A stretch of 64,000 nt of DNA from Polyangium mundeleinium (GCF_028369105.1 NZ_JAQNDO010000001.1:7782501-7846500), one strand, 5' to 3'; positions 1-9,163 are shown, counted from the stretch's first letter. Notes: generated from the letters alone by a model not told the origin. Program-made: numbers and translations.

Positions 1-2
1 AC

Positions 3-458
3 GAGCTGACGGCGCTGGGCGCGGATCCGGAGCCCGAGGCGCTGGCCAAGGCGCCGTATCTGGAAGCGGTGTGTAACGAGACGCTGCGCCTGCGCCCGCC
101 CAGCCCGGGGGTGGGACGCAAGCTGAATGCGCCGATGCAGATCGCGGGCTGCGCGTTGCCGGCCGGAGCAGGCGTGTTCGCGCAAATCATCTGGGCCCAC
201 CACGATCCCACGGTATTTCCGGAGCCGGAGGTATTTCGTCCCGAGCGATTCCTGGAGCGAACCTATTCCCCCTTCGAATTCCTGCCGTTTGGCGGCGAGC
301 ATCGGCGCTGCATCGGGGCCGCCTTTGCGCTGTACGAGATGAAGCTCGTCCTGGGCACGCTGCTGCGGCGCTACAGCTTCGAGCTCGTGTCCAAGAAGCC
401 GGTGCGGGTGGGGCTGCAGGGTCTGCCCGGCTCTCCGGTGCGCGTGATCGTCCGTTGA
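3..458 (+). CDS. Cytochrome P450, C-terminal part (cut by window start)
   Basis: The last 151 residues of a cytochrome P450 monooxygenase, a haem enzyme that hydroxylates or epoxidises small molecules using electrons from a redox partner. The K-helix ExxR motif is seen as ETLR at residues 26-29 of the visible part. The PERF motif follows at about 80-83 and the haem-binding loop FGGEHRRCIG at about 96-105, with Cys103 as axial haem ligand. The reading frame is open to the window edge, so the start and substrate-recognition half lie outside. The substrate cannot be inferred. Nothing recognisable follows in the 180 bases before the next gene. Confidence 0.95.
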   Translation, partial: ELTALGADPEPEALAKAPYLEAVCNETLRLRPPSPGVGRKLNAPMQIAGCALPAGAGVFAQIIWAHHDPTVFPEPEVFRPERFLERTYSPFEFLPFGGEHRRCIGAAFALYEMKLVLGTLLRRYSFELVSKKPVRVGLQGLPGSPVRVIVR

Positions 459-638
459 TTCCTGCCGCAGCGGGAGCTCGGAAGCCTTGGCGGAAAAGCG
501 GAACAGCTTGCCCATCGAGCCGATGCTGATGAGGGCTGGAGTCGCTCACGCCGGCACCCGCAGATGAGGCTGGCGTGCGGCCCCCGCACGTGCCGCTCCT
601 CGCTTCCCATCCAACCTCGATCGTGGCACGCTGACCCG

Positions 639-1199
639 ATGCGACCCCTTCGGTATTCCATCAACGTCACGTTGGACGGGTGCTGCGATCATCGAGCGGG
701 GGTCCCGGACGAAGAGTTGCATCGTCACGCGGCCGAAATCCTCGCGCAGGCCGATGCCCTCATCTTTGGCCGCACAACCTACGAAATGATGGAGGCCGGG
801 TGGCGGTCGATGGCGCAGACGGGTCAGAGGCCTGACGGGATGCCCCCATGGACGGAGCCGTTCGCCCGGACGATCGACGCGGCAAAGAAGTACGTCGTGT
901 CGAGCACCCTGGACCGGGTGGATTGGAACGCGGAGCTCCTGCGCGGGGATCTGGCCACGGCCGTTCAAGAGCTAAAGCAGCAGCCGGGCAAGGGCCTCTA
1001 CGTGGGAGGCGTGACGCTCCCGCTGGCCCTGGCGGAGCTGGGCTTGATCGACGAGTACGAGTTCGTGGTGCAGCCCAGGCTAGCCGGCCACGGTCCGACG
1101 CTCTTCGCGGGCCTATCGAAGTACATCGATCTGAAACTCGTGGGCCGGCAGGAGTTCAGCTCTGGGGCCGTGGCGATGCGGTATGTGCCGAGAAGGTAG
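639..1199 (+). CDS. Dihydrofolate reductase family (RibD C-terminal-like) protein
   Basis: A 186-residue protein of the RibD_C/dihydrofolate-reductase-like family (YwjB/YyaP type), whose members are NADPH-dependent reductases of mostly unknown substrate. Family marks are the N-terminal SINVTLDG strand, the FGRTTYEMM turn that follows a predicted nucleotide-contacting helix, and the glycine-rich LYVGGVTLPLALAELGLIDEY segment near the C-terminus. The frame is open further upstream, but the ATG at 639 gives the family's usual N-terminus, so I prefer it. The gene stands alone between the P450 end and a transposase scrap. A role in folate or riboflavin synthesis should not be assumed, since these paralogues are usually not DHFR itself. 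Confidence 0.85.
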   Translation: MRPLRYSINVTLDGCCDHRAGVPDEELHRHAAEILAQADALIFGRTTYEMMEAGWRSMAQTGQRPDGMPPWTEPFARTIDAAKKYVVSSTLDRVDWNAELLRGDLATAVQELKQQPGKGLYVGGVTLPLALAELGLIDEYEFVVQPRLAGHGPTLFAGLSKYIDLKLVGRQEFSSGAVAMRYVPRR

Positions 1200-1296
1200 C
1201 CTCCTGTTCGGACGCCGGCCCCAGTTCGTCGGCCTTGGGCTCGACGTGGGCCTCGTGCTCGCCGGCCTCGGGCATCGAGGCGGACGGCGCGGCACC

Positions 1297-1380
1297 TTTG
1301 CAGTTGCCTCTGTTCGGTGAGCTTTTCAATATGGATGACGCCACTCCGGCGAAAGCGCGACGCAAGCCGTGTGATCTTCC
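1297..1380 (+). pseudogene. IS91-like transposase remnant, C-terminal fragment
   Basis: Translation gives LQLPLFGELFNMDDATPAKA followed by RRKPC. This aligns almost residue for residue with LQLPLFGEHFDVDEATGGKA plus RRKPW in the IS91-like transposase copy at 20.2-20.7 kb. The remnant is on the opposite strand to that copy and has no intact frame around it. It is a dead fragment that ends about 25 bases before the start of the next gene. Confidence 0.75.
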
Positions 1381-1403
1381 TGTGGAACTGGTAGGTTTCC
1401 GCA

Positions 1404-3263
1404 ATGCGTCGCAGGTCTCTCTCCTCCGCCCTCCCCTGGCTCGCCTCCGCGCTCCTTGCGGCGTGCACCGGCAGTGCGCCTCCGGCGCGCGAGGCCTCAC
1501 CTGCGTCGACCCCGAACTCGCCGCCTCCGCCCGCGGCTCCTACGCTCCCGCCGGGCGTGCTCGCAGAGGGGGCCGGCGCGCAGGGAGTCGTACGCGTCGA
1601 GGAGCGCGATGGACTGCGGCTGCTGACCATTGACGGCGTCGTACAAGCAGCCGTGCCGGCGGGCAGGCGGGATATCGTCGCGTCCCCAGATCCCCTGGTC
1701 ACGCTGGTGCGCGCGGCCCGGCCAAACGCGAGGACCGTGTTGGTCATTGGGCTCGGGAGCGGGCGGACCGCCGCCGCGCTCGCGACCGAGGGGCTCGAGG
1801 TCGAGGTCGCGGAGCTGGAGCCCGCCGTCATCGATTTCGCGCGCCGGTTTTTCGGCTATCAAGGGCACGCCGCCGCGTCCGATGGACTCGACTATCTCGC
1901 GCGTGCCCGCAAGATGTACGATATCGTCGTCGTCGACGCATTCAACGGGAAAGAGCCGCCGCGGCGCTTTCTCACGCGCGATGCGCTCCTGAAGATGGGC
2001 CTGCGGAGCGGCAGCGCAACGCTCATCGCCGCGCGTTGGCGGGGTTCGCCCCACGGATCGTCTTCCCCCGCGGTGCCCCATCTCATGGGCGATATCCGCG
2101 TCTTCTCGCAGCTATTCGGTAGCGGTGTGGGGGACGAGGAGCAGAATCTTTATCTCATCGCGTCCGCGACCCCGGCGAATCTGATTGGCCCGCAGGGGAT
2201 CGCCGCCTGGCCGATCCCCGGAGCCTTGCCGGAGCACGCGCGCCCGGCCGCCACGGCTGTACCCGGCTCGCCAGCGTCGCGCCGGGTGACATTGCTCGGT
2301 TATCTGGTGCGCACACGAGAGGACGGAGCGCTTTGCATCGATTTGCCGCACTACGAGATGGGAGCGCAGCGCTATCGGCTCTCAGGCCCCGCCGTCGATG
2401 CGCTCACGAAGCTCCTGCCAAGCGGCGAGGCTGCGCCCACCGACGGAGATATCGGATCGGACGGCGATACGAAGGCGACGCTCCGTGATCTGCTCGGCGG
2501 CGGAGGGTTCAAGCGCTCTGACGTGAGGTTCTCGTCCGTGGTTGTCGCGGTCGAGGGGGACGCGGCGCTCGCCGCTGTCGTGCACCCGGACGCTGCGAGT
2601 GGCGTTCCGAAGGAGATCCGCGGGGACGCCCCGACCGACCCCCGCCTGCCCTTTGGCGGTGCGCTCTACGATCTCGTGGTCGACAAGGTGCTTTTCACGT
2701 TCGATCGCTCTGCGTGGTCGAAGCAAAAAACAAAGCTATCACCAATCGCCGCCCGCGCTGTGAAGGCGATCGGGGCGCATGACTTCGATGCCGCCGGAAA
2801 GAGCATCGTCGAGTACCTCGCGATCATGCGGCGCGACCTCGGCCCGTTCGCGGAACAGCTCGCGGCCTTTGCGGAGGTGTCGCGCGTGCAGAGGCAGATC
2901 GAACGCGAGAGCGCGGCGGTGCGGGCGGAGTCTGCGTTCGTGATCGCGAAGGCGTGCGACCGCGCCGGTAACGCCGCCGGGATCGATCGATTCACGAGCG
3001 CGAGCGAAGACGCGAAGGCGTTCGTGAGCGCGCTGCGTGGCTGCGCGCGGCGAGGCTACCGAGAGGCGCGGCAAAAGGAGAGCGGAGAGGGAGCGCGTAC
3101 CGCGACGGCGCGTCTGTACGCGTTGCTGCAGGACGATATGCTCGAGGTACAACCGAACTCGGTAGATGGGCGTCGGATCGAGGCCGAAATAGCCGCGATC
3201 GAGAAGAGTGTGCCCGAAGTTCAGCCATTGCAAGAACCGCCCAGGGAGACATTGGGCCCGTGA
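1404..3263 (+). CDS. Spermidine-synthase-like lipoprotein
   Basis: A 619-residue protein with a lipoprotein signal: basic start, hydrophobic stretch and LLAAC lipobox with Cys21. Residues about 70-220 form a Rossmann methyltransferase/spermidine-synthase-like domain: VLVIGLGSGRTAAAL is the nucleotide loop, VEVAELEPAVIDFAR carries the acidic ribose-binding residue, and YDIVVVDAF the following acidic strand. The remaining ~380 residues are not recognised. Spermidine synthases are normally soluble and ~300 residues, so an envelope-anchored version with a long C-terminal extension is unlikely to make polyamines. Such fused forms occur widely with unknown function. The start codon lies just past an IS91-like scrap, so the native promoter may be altered. 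Confidence 0.75.
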   Translation: MRRRSLSSALPWLASALLAACTGSAPPAREASPASTPNSPPPPAAPTLPPGVLAEGAGAQGVVRVEERDGLRLLTIDGVVQAAVPAGRRDIVASPDPLVTLVRAARPNARTVLVIGLGSGRTAAALATEGLEVEVAELEPAVIDFARRFFGYQGHAAASDGLDYLARARKMYDIVVVDAFNGKEPPRRFLTRDALLKMGLRSGSATLIAARWRGSPHGSSSPAVPHLMGDIRVFSQLFGSGVGDEEQNLYLIASATPANLIGPQGIAAWPIPGALPEHARPAATAVPGSPASRRVTLLGYLVRTREDGALCIDLPHYEMGAQRYRLSGPAVDALTKLLPSGEAAPTDGDIGSDGDTKATLRDLLGGGGFKRSDVRFSSVVVAVEGDAALAAVVHPDAASGVPKEIRGDAPTDPRLPFGGALYDLVVDKVLFTFDRSAWSKQKTKLSPIAARAVKAIGAHDFDAAGKSIVEYLAIMRRDLGPFAEQLAAFAEVSRVQRQIERESAAVRAESAFVIAKACDRAGNAAGIDRFTSASEDAKAFVSALRGCARRGYREARQKESGEGARTATARLYALLQDDMLEVQPNSVDGRRIEAEIAAIEKSVPEVQPLQEPPRETLGP

Positions 3264-3468
3264 GCCGCTTGTAGAGCAGGCAAAACCCCGTGCGATCCCA
3301 CCAGGGGATCTTCACCCGATCCGCGCTCTTGTTGAAGAACATGAACAGCGCACCGGAGAGCGGATTGGCCCGCTGCACCTCGCGCACGACACCCGCGAGC
3401 CCATCGAACGAACACCGCAAATCGCGCCGCTCGGTCGCCACGTGGATCGCCATTCGCGCCGGAATCAC
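3250..3468 (-). pseudogene. IS66 family TnpB (Orf2) remnant
   Basis: The peptide contains CSFDGLAGVVREVQ, NPLSGALFMFFNKSADRVKI and PWWDRTGFCLLYKRL, the conserved body of IS66 TnpB. Its GTG start overlaps the TGA of the tnpA remnant (GTGA at 3465-3468), the usual coupled arrangement in IS66. Homology is lost after about residue 70, where TnpB normally runs to ~115, so the gene is truncated. Confidence 0.85.
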
Positions 3469-3610
3469 GCGGCACCCCCGCGCAGCGCCGCGACGACGCG
3501 GCCGAGCTGGGTGAGGTCCGCGCCCGGCGAAACGCGAATGACTTCGCCCCGCGGCAGAACACCTCGAGCATGGCGGAGCGCTCCGGCGAAACGGTGGGCG
3601 TCTCCTCGAT
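3465..3610 (-). pseudogene. IS66 family TnpA (Orf1) remnant
   Basis: The C-terminal end of an IS66 accessory protein: GEVIRVSPGADLTQLGRVVA in one frame is preceded by ERSAMLEV in another, so a frameshift near 3550 splits it. It is translationally coupled to the tnpB remnant. The N-terminal helix-turn-helix part is not present here; an N-terminal TnpA fragment of another copy sits at 14.0 kb. The 270 bases upstream, up to the sigma-factor gene, hold nothing recognisable. Confidence 0.7.
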
Positions 3611-3883
3611 GAGCGGGGAAGACGACCCTGGGGGGGGCCGCGCATCGTGAACCACACGGCGGGCCGTCCTCCACCAGGACGGCCCGCCGCCTCGCCTGGA
3701 TCACGGCGTCCATTGCGGTGCCCGCTCCACCATTCTCAGCGGATCGTGGGGTTCTCCCGCGACGAACCAATCTCACATTGCAGATTGCCTTCCGCCACGC
3801 TTCGTGAGACAAGAAGAAGCGACGCCAGCCGGCGCACCTAACACCGACCGGCGTCTCCCCACAACCCCGCGCAACCCGGAGTC

Positions 3884-4432
3884 ATGAGTATGGCAACGAT
3901 ACCGCTCCATCTTCCGCCGGCAAACTTTACGGCGGCGCACGCCCTGCTCGGGCGGCTCTACCTCGAACACCGCGCTTTCCTTCGCCGCCTCCTTCTCACG
4001 CAGGCCATCCCTTTCCGTGATGTGGAGGATATCGTCCAGGAGGTCTTCCTCACGGCCTGGCGCCGCCTCGAATGCCTCCTCACGCCGGAGCAGGCCCGCC
4101 CGTGGCTCGTGGTGATCGGGCTCAACCGTGCGAGCAACTATCGAAAGCTTGCGCGTCACGAGCGAGAGGTCTTCACGGGGCTCGCGGAGGACGGCCCCGC
4201 GCAGGAACACGCGTCGTCGTCGCCTGAGGAACTCATGCAGGCGATGTATGGGTGGTTCCGGCTGAAGCGGTTCCTCTGGAAGGTCGGCCCGCGCATCCGG
4301 GCGGTGGTCATGCCGTACCTGGAGGGTCGGTCGGTCCGGGAGATCGCCGAAGCGCTCGGCATCAAAACGAAAACCGCCTACTCCCGCCTGTCCCTCGCTC
4401 GACGGCACCTGCAAACGCTCGCGCTCGCCTGA
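3884..4432 (+). CDS. ECF-type RNA polymerase sigma factor
   Basis: A 182-residue sigma-70 family protein of extracytoplasmic-function size. Region 2 is at residues 22-92, with DVEDIVQEVFLTAWRRLE matching the core-binding helix. Region 4 is at 130-178, with the helix-turn-helix EGRSVREIAEALGIKTKTA followed by YSRLSLARRHLQ. No region 1 or 3 is present, as expected. An ATG at 3890 is an alternative start. No anti-sigma gene lies beside it: upstream are IS66 scraps and downstream a convergent dehydrogenase. Its regulation and regulon are not evident. Confidence 0.9.
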   Translation: MSMATIPLHLPPANFTAAHALLGRLYLEHRAFLRRLLLTQAIPFRDVEDIVQEVFLTAWRRLECLLTPEQARPWLVVIGLNRASNYRKLARHEREVFTGLAEDGPAQEHASSSPEELMQAMYGWFRLKRFLWKVGPRIRAVVMPYLEGRSVREIAEALGIKTKTAYSRLSLARRHLQTLALA

Positions 4433-4525
4433 GCCCGCTCCCGCTCCCGCCCCCGCTCCCGTCTCCGCCGCCGCTGCCGTTCCCGTGTCTCCGGCCGAGA
4501 TCCACGGGCGTCCCCCCCGCGGAGC
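4433..4525. repeat. GC-rich hexamer-like repeat between convergent genes
   Basis: Degenerate CCCGCT/CCGCTC hexamers fill the gap between the sigma-factor stop and the dehydrogenase stop. It is the same base pattern as the longer arrays at 6.4, 9.4 and 21.4 kb. No simple stem-loop terminator with a T-run is seen. Confidence 0.6.
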
Positions 4526-5506
4526 TCACGCCTTCAGGAGCCGCTCGCTCAACTCCCAGAGCCGCTGTGCGGATTGCGGGTCGATGGAGTGGGACGCGAC
4601 GTCGGAAGGGATGCTGTCCGCGGTCAGGGGCTTCGGCGCGTCGTCCAGCGACGAAATGTCGTTGTCCTTGAGATAGACCCCGCCGATTTCCGCGAGCAGC
4701 GGGCTCGTGGCGGCGAATACGATCGTGCTTGCACCTTGCGGCAACGTCTTCTTCCCACGTCCCGGATCGATGATCGGCTTGCCGTCCGCGTCGATCAGCC
4801 CCATGGCCCGCAGCGCCTCCGGTCCGGCCGAGGCGTTCAGGTTCGTACCGACGACGACGCCTGGATGGACGGCATAACCGCGGATCCCGTCTTTGGCATA
4901 GCGCCGATCCAGCTCGACAGCGAAGAGTACGTTCGCCTTCTTCGACTGCGCATAGGCGAGCCGGGAGTCGTAGCCCGTCGCAAAGTTCGGATCGTCCCAC
5001 CGGATGTGGCCGAAGCGTTGCGCGCCGGACGACACGTTGACGACCCGCGCTCCGTGAGCCGCGCGCAGGGCCGGCAAGAGACCGAGGGTGAGCTGGAAGT
5101 GACCGAGATGGCTGGTCGCGAATTGTAATTCGTAGCCGCGCGCGTCGCGAACGATCTCTTTGGGCGATGGCGGCGCGGCGTTGTTGATGAGGATGTGAAG
5201 TGGACGATGCGACGCGAGCCAGCGGTTTGCGAACGCGTCGATGGACGTTGGGTCGACGAGGTCCAGCCGACTCGCCTCGACACGTTCGAGCCCGGCGATC
5301 GCGAGGGCGGCACGATCTGGCTCGCGAGAACCGACGGTGACCGACGCGCCAGCCTTGGCCAGCGCGCGCGTGGTTTCGAGACCGAGTCCGGCGTGGCCGC
5401 CCGTGACGATGACATTCTTGCCGGTCAGGTCGATGCCCCTGAGGACGTCGTCGGTCGTCGATGCGGCGGTGAAGCCCGTTCCGATGGGATGTTGCATGTG
5501 CGTCAT
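4526..5506 (-). CDS. Short-chain dehydrogenase/reductase
   Basis: A 326-residue NAD(P)-dependent oxidoreductase of the extended retinol-dehydrogenase-like SDR group. The cofactor loop TGGHAGLG is at 35-42, the NNA motif at 108-110, the catalytic Ser at about 159-160 and Tyr185-x3-Lys189. The ATG at 5506 is chosen because GGAAG lies 5 bases upstream and family members start with a similar (M)xxQHPIGxGF segment. ATGs at 5518 and 5557 are possible. It is divergent from an AraC-type regulator 100 bases away, which probably controls it. The substrate is unknown. Confidence 0.9.
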   Translation of the reverse strand: MTHMQHPIGTGFTAASTTDDVLRGIDLTGKNVIVTGGHAGLGLETTRALAKAGASVTVGSREPDRAALAIAGLERVEASRLDLVDPTSIDAFANRWLASHRPLHILINNAAPPSPKEIVRDARGYELQFATSHLGHFQLTLGLLPALRAAHGARVVNVSSGAQRFGHIRWDDPNFATGYDSRLAYAQSKKANVLFAVELDRRYAKDGIRGYAVHPGVVVGTNLNASAGPEALRAMGLIDADGKPIIDPGRGKKTLPQGASTIVFAATSPLLAEIGGVYLKDNDISSLDDAPKPLTADSIPSDVASHSIDPQSAQRLWELSERLLKA

Positions 5507-5608
5507 GCGAGCTTCCATATCCCTTGCCACGGAGCTTGGATTGGAAGGATCGGACATTTCGGCATTCCGCTCCGCGTCGGCTTGAAAGCCCGGGCGGATC
5601 GTGTACGG

Positions 5609-6397
5609 ATGAGTTCCCGCGTGATGACAGATGCCGACCCGACCTTGGTGCTTTCGCGCTTCGTCTCGAGCGTTCGAACCGTAGCGCCGATCGGCGGTGG
5701 TGCGTGTCGCGTCGATCGTCTCCCCGATGGGAGGACGGCGCTGATCTTCCGGGTCCTCGAGAGGGGCCGTCGGGGAGACGTGAGCGTCGTGGGGCCACGG
5801 ACCCGCGCGATGTTGAAGGATGCGACTGGCTTCGTGCAGGCCGTGATGCTCGAATTCAAGCCGGGCTGGTCGACGCCGCTGCTCGGCGTGGCCGCCAACG
5901 AGCTTTGCGACGCGTTCGTCACGCTGGAAGACATCTGGGGCCGTTCGGGCCGAGATCTTTGCGAGGAGCTCCTCGGCGCGAGGGGCGTGCCGGAGGTGCT
6001 TGACCGCCTCGCGCGTGCGTTCGCTGTGCGCGCGCATCAAAACTTCGAGTCCGCATCGGCCCGGCTCGCGCGTCGCGCGGCACGATGGATGGAAGGAGAA
6101 GAGATGCGCGTCGAGAGCGTCGCAGAACGACTCGGCGTCACGACGCGACATCTCCGTCGAGCGTTCGTGGAGAACATCGGCATCGGACCGAAGGATTTCG
6201 CGAGATCGGTTCGTCTGCAGCGTGCCTTGCGAATGGCGGCGACGTCGGGCGATTGGGCGAGGATCGCCACCGACGCTGGCTATTACGACCAATCGCATCT
6301 GATTGCCGACTTCCGGGCTCTCGTCGGGCTCACCCCAGCGGCATTCTTGGAGCGAGGAAGCGAGATACGCCCTCTGCGCGGCGCCCCCGAGGTGTAA
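5609..6397 (+). CDS. AraC family transcriptional regulator
   Basis: A 262-residue regulator. The last ~95 residues form the double helix-turn-helix of AraC/XylS: MRVESVAERLGVTTRHLRRA and the second motif ATDAGYYDQSHLIADFRALV, ending in the typical GLTPAAF. The N-terminal ~160 residues resemble the AraC-type sensing region with no cupin motif I can name. An ATG at 5624 is an alternative start. It faces the dehydrogenase gene, a common pairing of regulator and target, so local control of that gene is likely (inference). Confidence 0.9.
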   Translation: MSSRVMTDADPTLVLSRFVSSVRTVAPIGGGACRVDRLPDGRTALIFRVLERGRRGDVSVVGPRTRAMLKDATGFVQAVMLEFKPGWSTPLLGVAANELCDAFVTLEDIWGRSGRDLCEELLGARGVPEVLDRLARAFAVRAHQNFESASARLARRAARWMEGEEMRVESVAERLGVTTRHLRRAFVENIGIGPKDFARSVRLQRALRMAATSGDWARIATDAGYYDQSHLIADFRALVGLTPAAFLERGSEIRPLRGAPEV

Positions 6398-6429
6398 ACG
6401 TCGTTCTTCTTCCAGCACCCCAAGGGACC

Positions 6430-6500
6430 CGTTGAACAAATTCCGCTTTCCGCTTCCGCAGCCGCTCCCGCTCTCAAGCCCGCTCCCGCTCCCGCTCATC
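6430..6500. repeat. Hexamer repeat element with conserved flank (copy C)
   Basis: A gaacaaattccgctt flank is followed by degenerate CCGCTT/CCGCTC hexamers. The flank and repeat match the elements at 9.415 and 21.397 kb. The rest of the gap to 6824 (about 320 bases) holds no recognisable gene, only short open frames without a ribosome-binding site. Confidence 0.6.
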
Positions 6501-6824
6501 CGGATGCGTATTCATCGGCCTCGTCCGGGCTCTTCCCTTCTGCCCGCGTGCTCGGAAGCCAAAAGGCAGGCCGCCGCCGCATGCGTTCGTCCGCTTGCTC
6601 CCATAGCTCGCGGGCCCTAGGCACTTGAGCGGGGAAGGATCATGGAGGAGGCATTCGACGACTCCGTGATGCCGGATTCCGACGGCCTGGGGTGAGGCCA
6701 TCCGCGTCGCGGAGGGGCTCGTGCGCAAGCATTCGCACAGCACGCTCGTCGTCACCGACGAGCCCCCTCTGCTCACGTCGGTCGTGCTCCAGCATCGTCG
6801 CTTTGCCGAGGGGGGAACGAGGCG

Positions 6825-8378
6825 ATGGATCGGGCAACCAGGGACATCTTCGTCATCAGCGATCTGCACCTCGGTGACGGCGGTGCGCGCGACAACTTCG
6901 AGGCAGGCAAGAAGACGGGAGAGCTGCGCGCGTTTATCGACCACGTCGGCGCCGAGGGAGGCGAGCTCTTCATCCTCGGCGATCTCTTCGAGCTCTGGCA
7001 GATGAACATGAGCCGCCTCTTCGTGAAGCGGCGGGAGCTGCTCGACCACCTGGCTGCCGTGGAAACCATCTATGTGCCAGGCAATCACGACGTCGACCTC
7101 GTCCACTTCGCCGGTACGGACCTCCTCGCTCATCCCTTGTTCGCCCACATGCGCACGCCGTTCGAGCGGGAGATCGCGGGCAGGCGATTCCTCTTCTGCC
7201 ACGGGCACGAGACCGATCCCTTCAACGCAGGGGACGACCCCGGTTTCGGCCGTATGCTCGCCATCTTCGGCGGCGTCTTCGAGGACGAGAACGGCTCTCC
7301 GCTGCTGCCGAGCGGCGAGAGCGCAGAGGACGTGCTCGAGCAGTTCGGCGATTCGATGTTGTTGATCTGGAGGTGCGCCCTCGGAGCCATGAAAAAGCAC
7401 GCGACGCGCGAGGATCTGCGCCCCAACGCGACCCTGACCCCAGCGCAGAACCCGGATCGGCTCGGCGAGCACGTGGCCGGCGTTCGCGCCAATCGCCAGA
7501 AAGGCGGTTACGACGTGGTGGTGCTCGGGCACACCCACAAGGTGGGTCGAATCGGAGATTGGTATTTCAACAGCGGATCGTGGACGGGCCCTCTCAACCA
7601 CTTCCTGCGTATCTCGCCGGACGGCCACGTTCGTCATCTCGAGTGGAAGAGCGGCCGCGCCATCGAGCACGAGATGCCCGTCGTGGCGCCCGACGAGCCG
7701 CTCCGCGCCGAGCCGCCCGCGGTGAAGAACCCGTTTCAATCGGCCAGGTTCGCCGTCAAGACGCTCTTTCCCAGGCCGAAGAAGCCGGAGCCGGCGCGGT
7801 GGATCCTCCTCGCTCAGGGCGCGCTGGCGTTCGCCTTAGGTATCGGCACCTTGAGCGTCTCCATCGGTCAGGGGGCGACCGCGGGGTGGCGCGTGCTCGT
7901 GACGGCCTTCGGCCTCTACGTCCTCGTCGACGGGGTCATCTCGCTGATGGCCGCGCGGCCCGAGGCACCCATCAAGCGCCTCTTCTCCCGCCTACGCGGC
8001 GCGGCTGGAATCCTGCTCGGGCTCGTGGTGCTCCGCCGCGGCTATGCGGCAGAGATCTTCGTCGTCTTGGTCGGCATCTGGGCGTTCATCTCGGGTGCGC
8101 TGCGCGCCGCGGCGTCGGTGGTGTTCAAGGGAATGGTCGACTCGCGTTGGCTCTTCATCGTTGGCGTCGGGTTGATGATCGCCGGCCTCATCCTGCTCTT
8201 GTGGCCGCCATCGGCTCCGCTGGTCAAATACGTGCTTGCCGGATACCTCTGTTATTACGGTCTAGGGGAGATGCTGGCCGGCGTCTTCGGGCAAAGATTG
8301 CCGAAGAAGTCCGGACTCATCCGGGCGTTCGTCCCGCCGCGACCCGGCGACCCCGCCTCGGCGGCGCCTCTCCGATAG
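6825..8378 (+). CDS. Metallophosphoesterase fused to HdeD-like membrane domain
   Basis: A 517-residue protein. Residues 1-270 are a calcineurin-type metallophosphoesterase resembling LpxH-like UDP-diacylglucosamine hydrolases: D13 and H15 in SDLHLGD, D53 in GDLFE, GNHD at 86-89 and GHTH at 235-238 supply the di-metal site. After a linker, residues ~330-495 contain about six hydrophobic segments in the paired pattern of DUF308/HdeD membrane proteins. The enzyme domain would face the cytoplasm, anchored to the membrane. A role in lipid A or phospholipid headgroup hydrolysis is possible but the substrate is not shown. An envelope protein gene follows 38 bases downstream and may be co-transcribed. 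Confidence 0.85.
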   Translation: MDRATRDIFVISDLHLGDGGARDNFEAGKKTGELRAFIDHVGAEGGELFILGDLFELWQMNMSRLFVKRRELLDHLAAVETIYVPGNHDVDLVHFAGTDLLAHPLFAHMRTPFEREIAGRRFLFCHGHETDPFNAGDDPGFGRMLAIFGGVFEDENGSPLLPSGESAEDVLEQFGDSMLLIWRCALGAMKKHATREDLRPNATLTPAQNPDRLGEHVAGVRANRQKGGYDVVVLGHTHKVGRIGDWYFNSGSWTGPLNHFLRISPDGHVRHLEWKSGRAIEHEMPVVAPDEPLRAEPPAVKNPFQSARFAVKTLFPRPKKPEPARWILLAQGALAFALGIGTLSVSIGQGATAGWRVLVTAFGLYVLVDGVISLMAARPEAPIKRLFSRLRGAAGILLGLVVLRRGYAAEIFVVLVGIWAFISGALRAAASVVFKGMVDSRWLFIVGVGLMIAGLILLLWPPSAPLVKYVLAGYLCYYGLGEMLAGVFGQRLPKKSGLIRAFVPPRPGDPASAAPLR

Positions 8379-8416
8379 AAACGAGCGCGGGAGATGGGGA
8401 AAGCGGGAGAGGATCT

Positions 8417-9163
8417 ATGAAGGGTATTCCACATCTCGTCGCCTCTCTGTGCAGACATGCTCTGATGATCGTCCTCGTATCTCAAGCAGGGTGTGGCGTC
8501 GCGCAGCGCGCGGGCCGGGGCGCAGCCGAGGGGGCGATAGGCAAGGTGGCCGGGAAGATCGGCGATCACGAGCGCATCAAGGAGCTGGCGGAGGGCGTGA
8601 AACGGCGCGCCATCGGCAGCGCGACGGAGGAGCTCGGCCAGCCGCAGCGACTCGCCGAAATCCACCGGATCGCGGCGGCGTTCGGGGCAGGCATCGTCTT
8701 CGGCGCGTCGAGCGCGGCATTAGGGGGGCCGCACGTCGTCGAGCGCGTGAGCGAGGGCGGCAGGCGCGAGGCGCAGAGCGCGACGCCGGTCGAGTCGATC
8801 GCGGGCCAGGCGGCGCGCGCATTTTCGCAGGGGATCTCTGCCGAGCTGGGCCGCGCGGGCGAGGGGCCGCTCACGACGAGCCTCTCCGCAACGACAGAGC
8901 AGGTGACCGCATCCATGGCGCGCGGAGTGCGGGGCGAGCTCGGCGTGCTCTTCCCCGAGTGCGACGGCAGGGACGCGGCGAAGTGCCTGGATCGCTCCGT
9001 CGAGCGCGTCAGCCGCGCCAGCGCCGCCGGCGTCGCCGCGGGGATCCGTGAGTCGCTCGGCGTATGGCCGGTCGTCCTCGCGTTCGGCGTCGGCGCGTTC
9101 TCCATGCTCGCGCTTGCGTGGGCGCGGGCGATCTACCGCGCGGGACAGCTCGCCCGCAGATAG
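8417..9163 (+). CDS. Predicted envelope protein, unknown function
   Basis: A 248-residue protein, not recognised. It starts with a hydrophobic signal ending SQAGC (possible lipoprotein, though the -3 residue is atypical). An Ala/Gly/Glu-rich helical middle follows, and it ends with a transmembrane segment near 218-240 followed by basic residues. The start has a good GGGAGAGG ribosome site. It follows the phosphoesterase gene closely, so an operon is likely. The region after the stop is mobile-element debris. Confidence 0.6.
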   Translation: MKGIPHLVASLCRHALMIVLVSQAGCGVAQRAGRGAAEGAIGKVAGKIGDHERIKELAEGVKRRAIGSATEELGQPQRLAEIHRIAAAFGAGIVFGASSAALGGPHVVERVSEGGRREAQSATPVESIAGQAARAFSQGISAELGRAGEGPLTTSLSATTEQVTASMARGVRGELGVLFPECDGRDAAKCLDRSVERVSRASAAGVAAGIRESLGVWPVVLAFGVGAFSMLALAWARAIYRAGQLARR

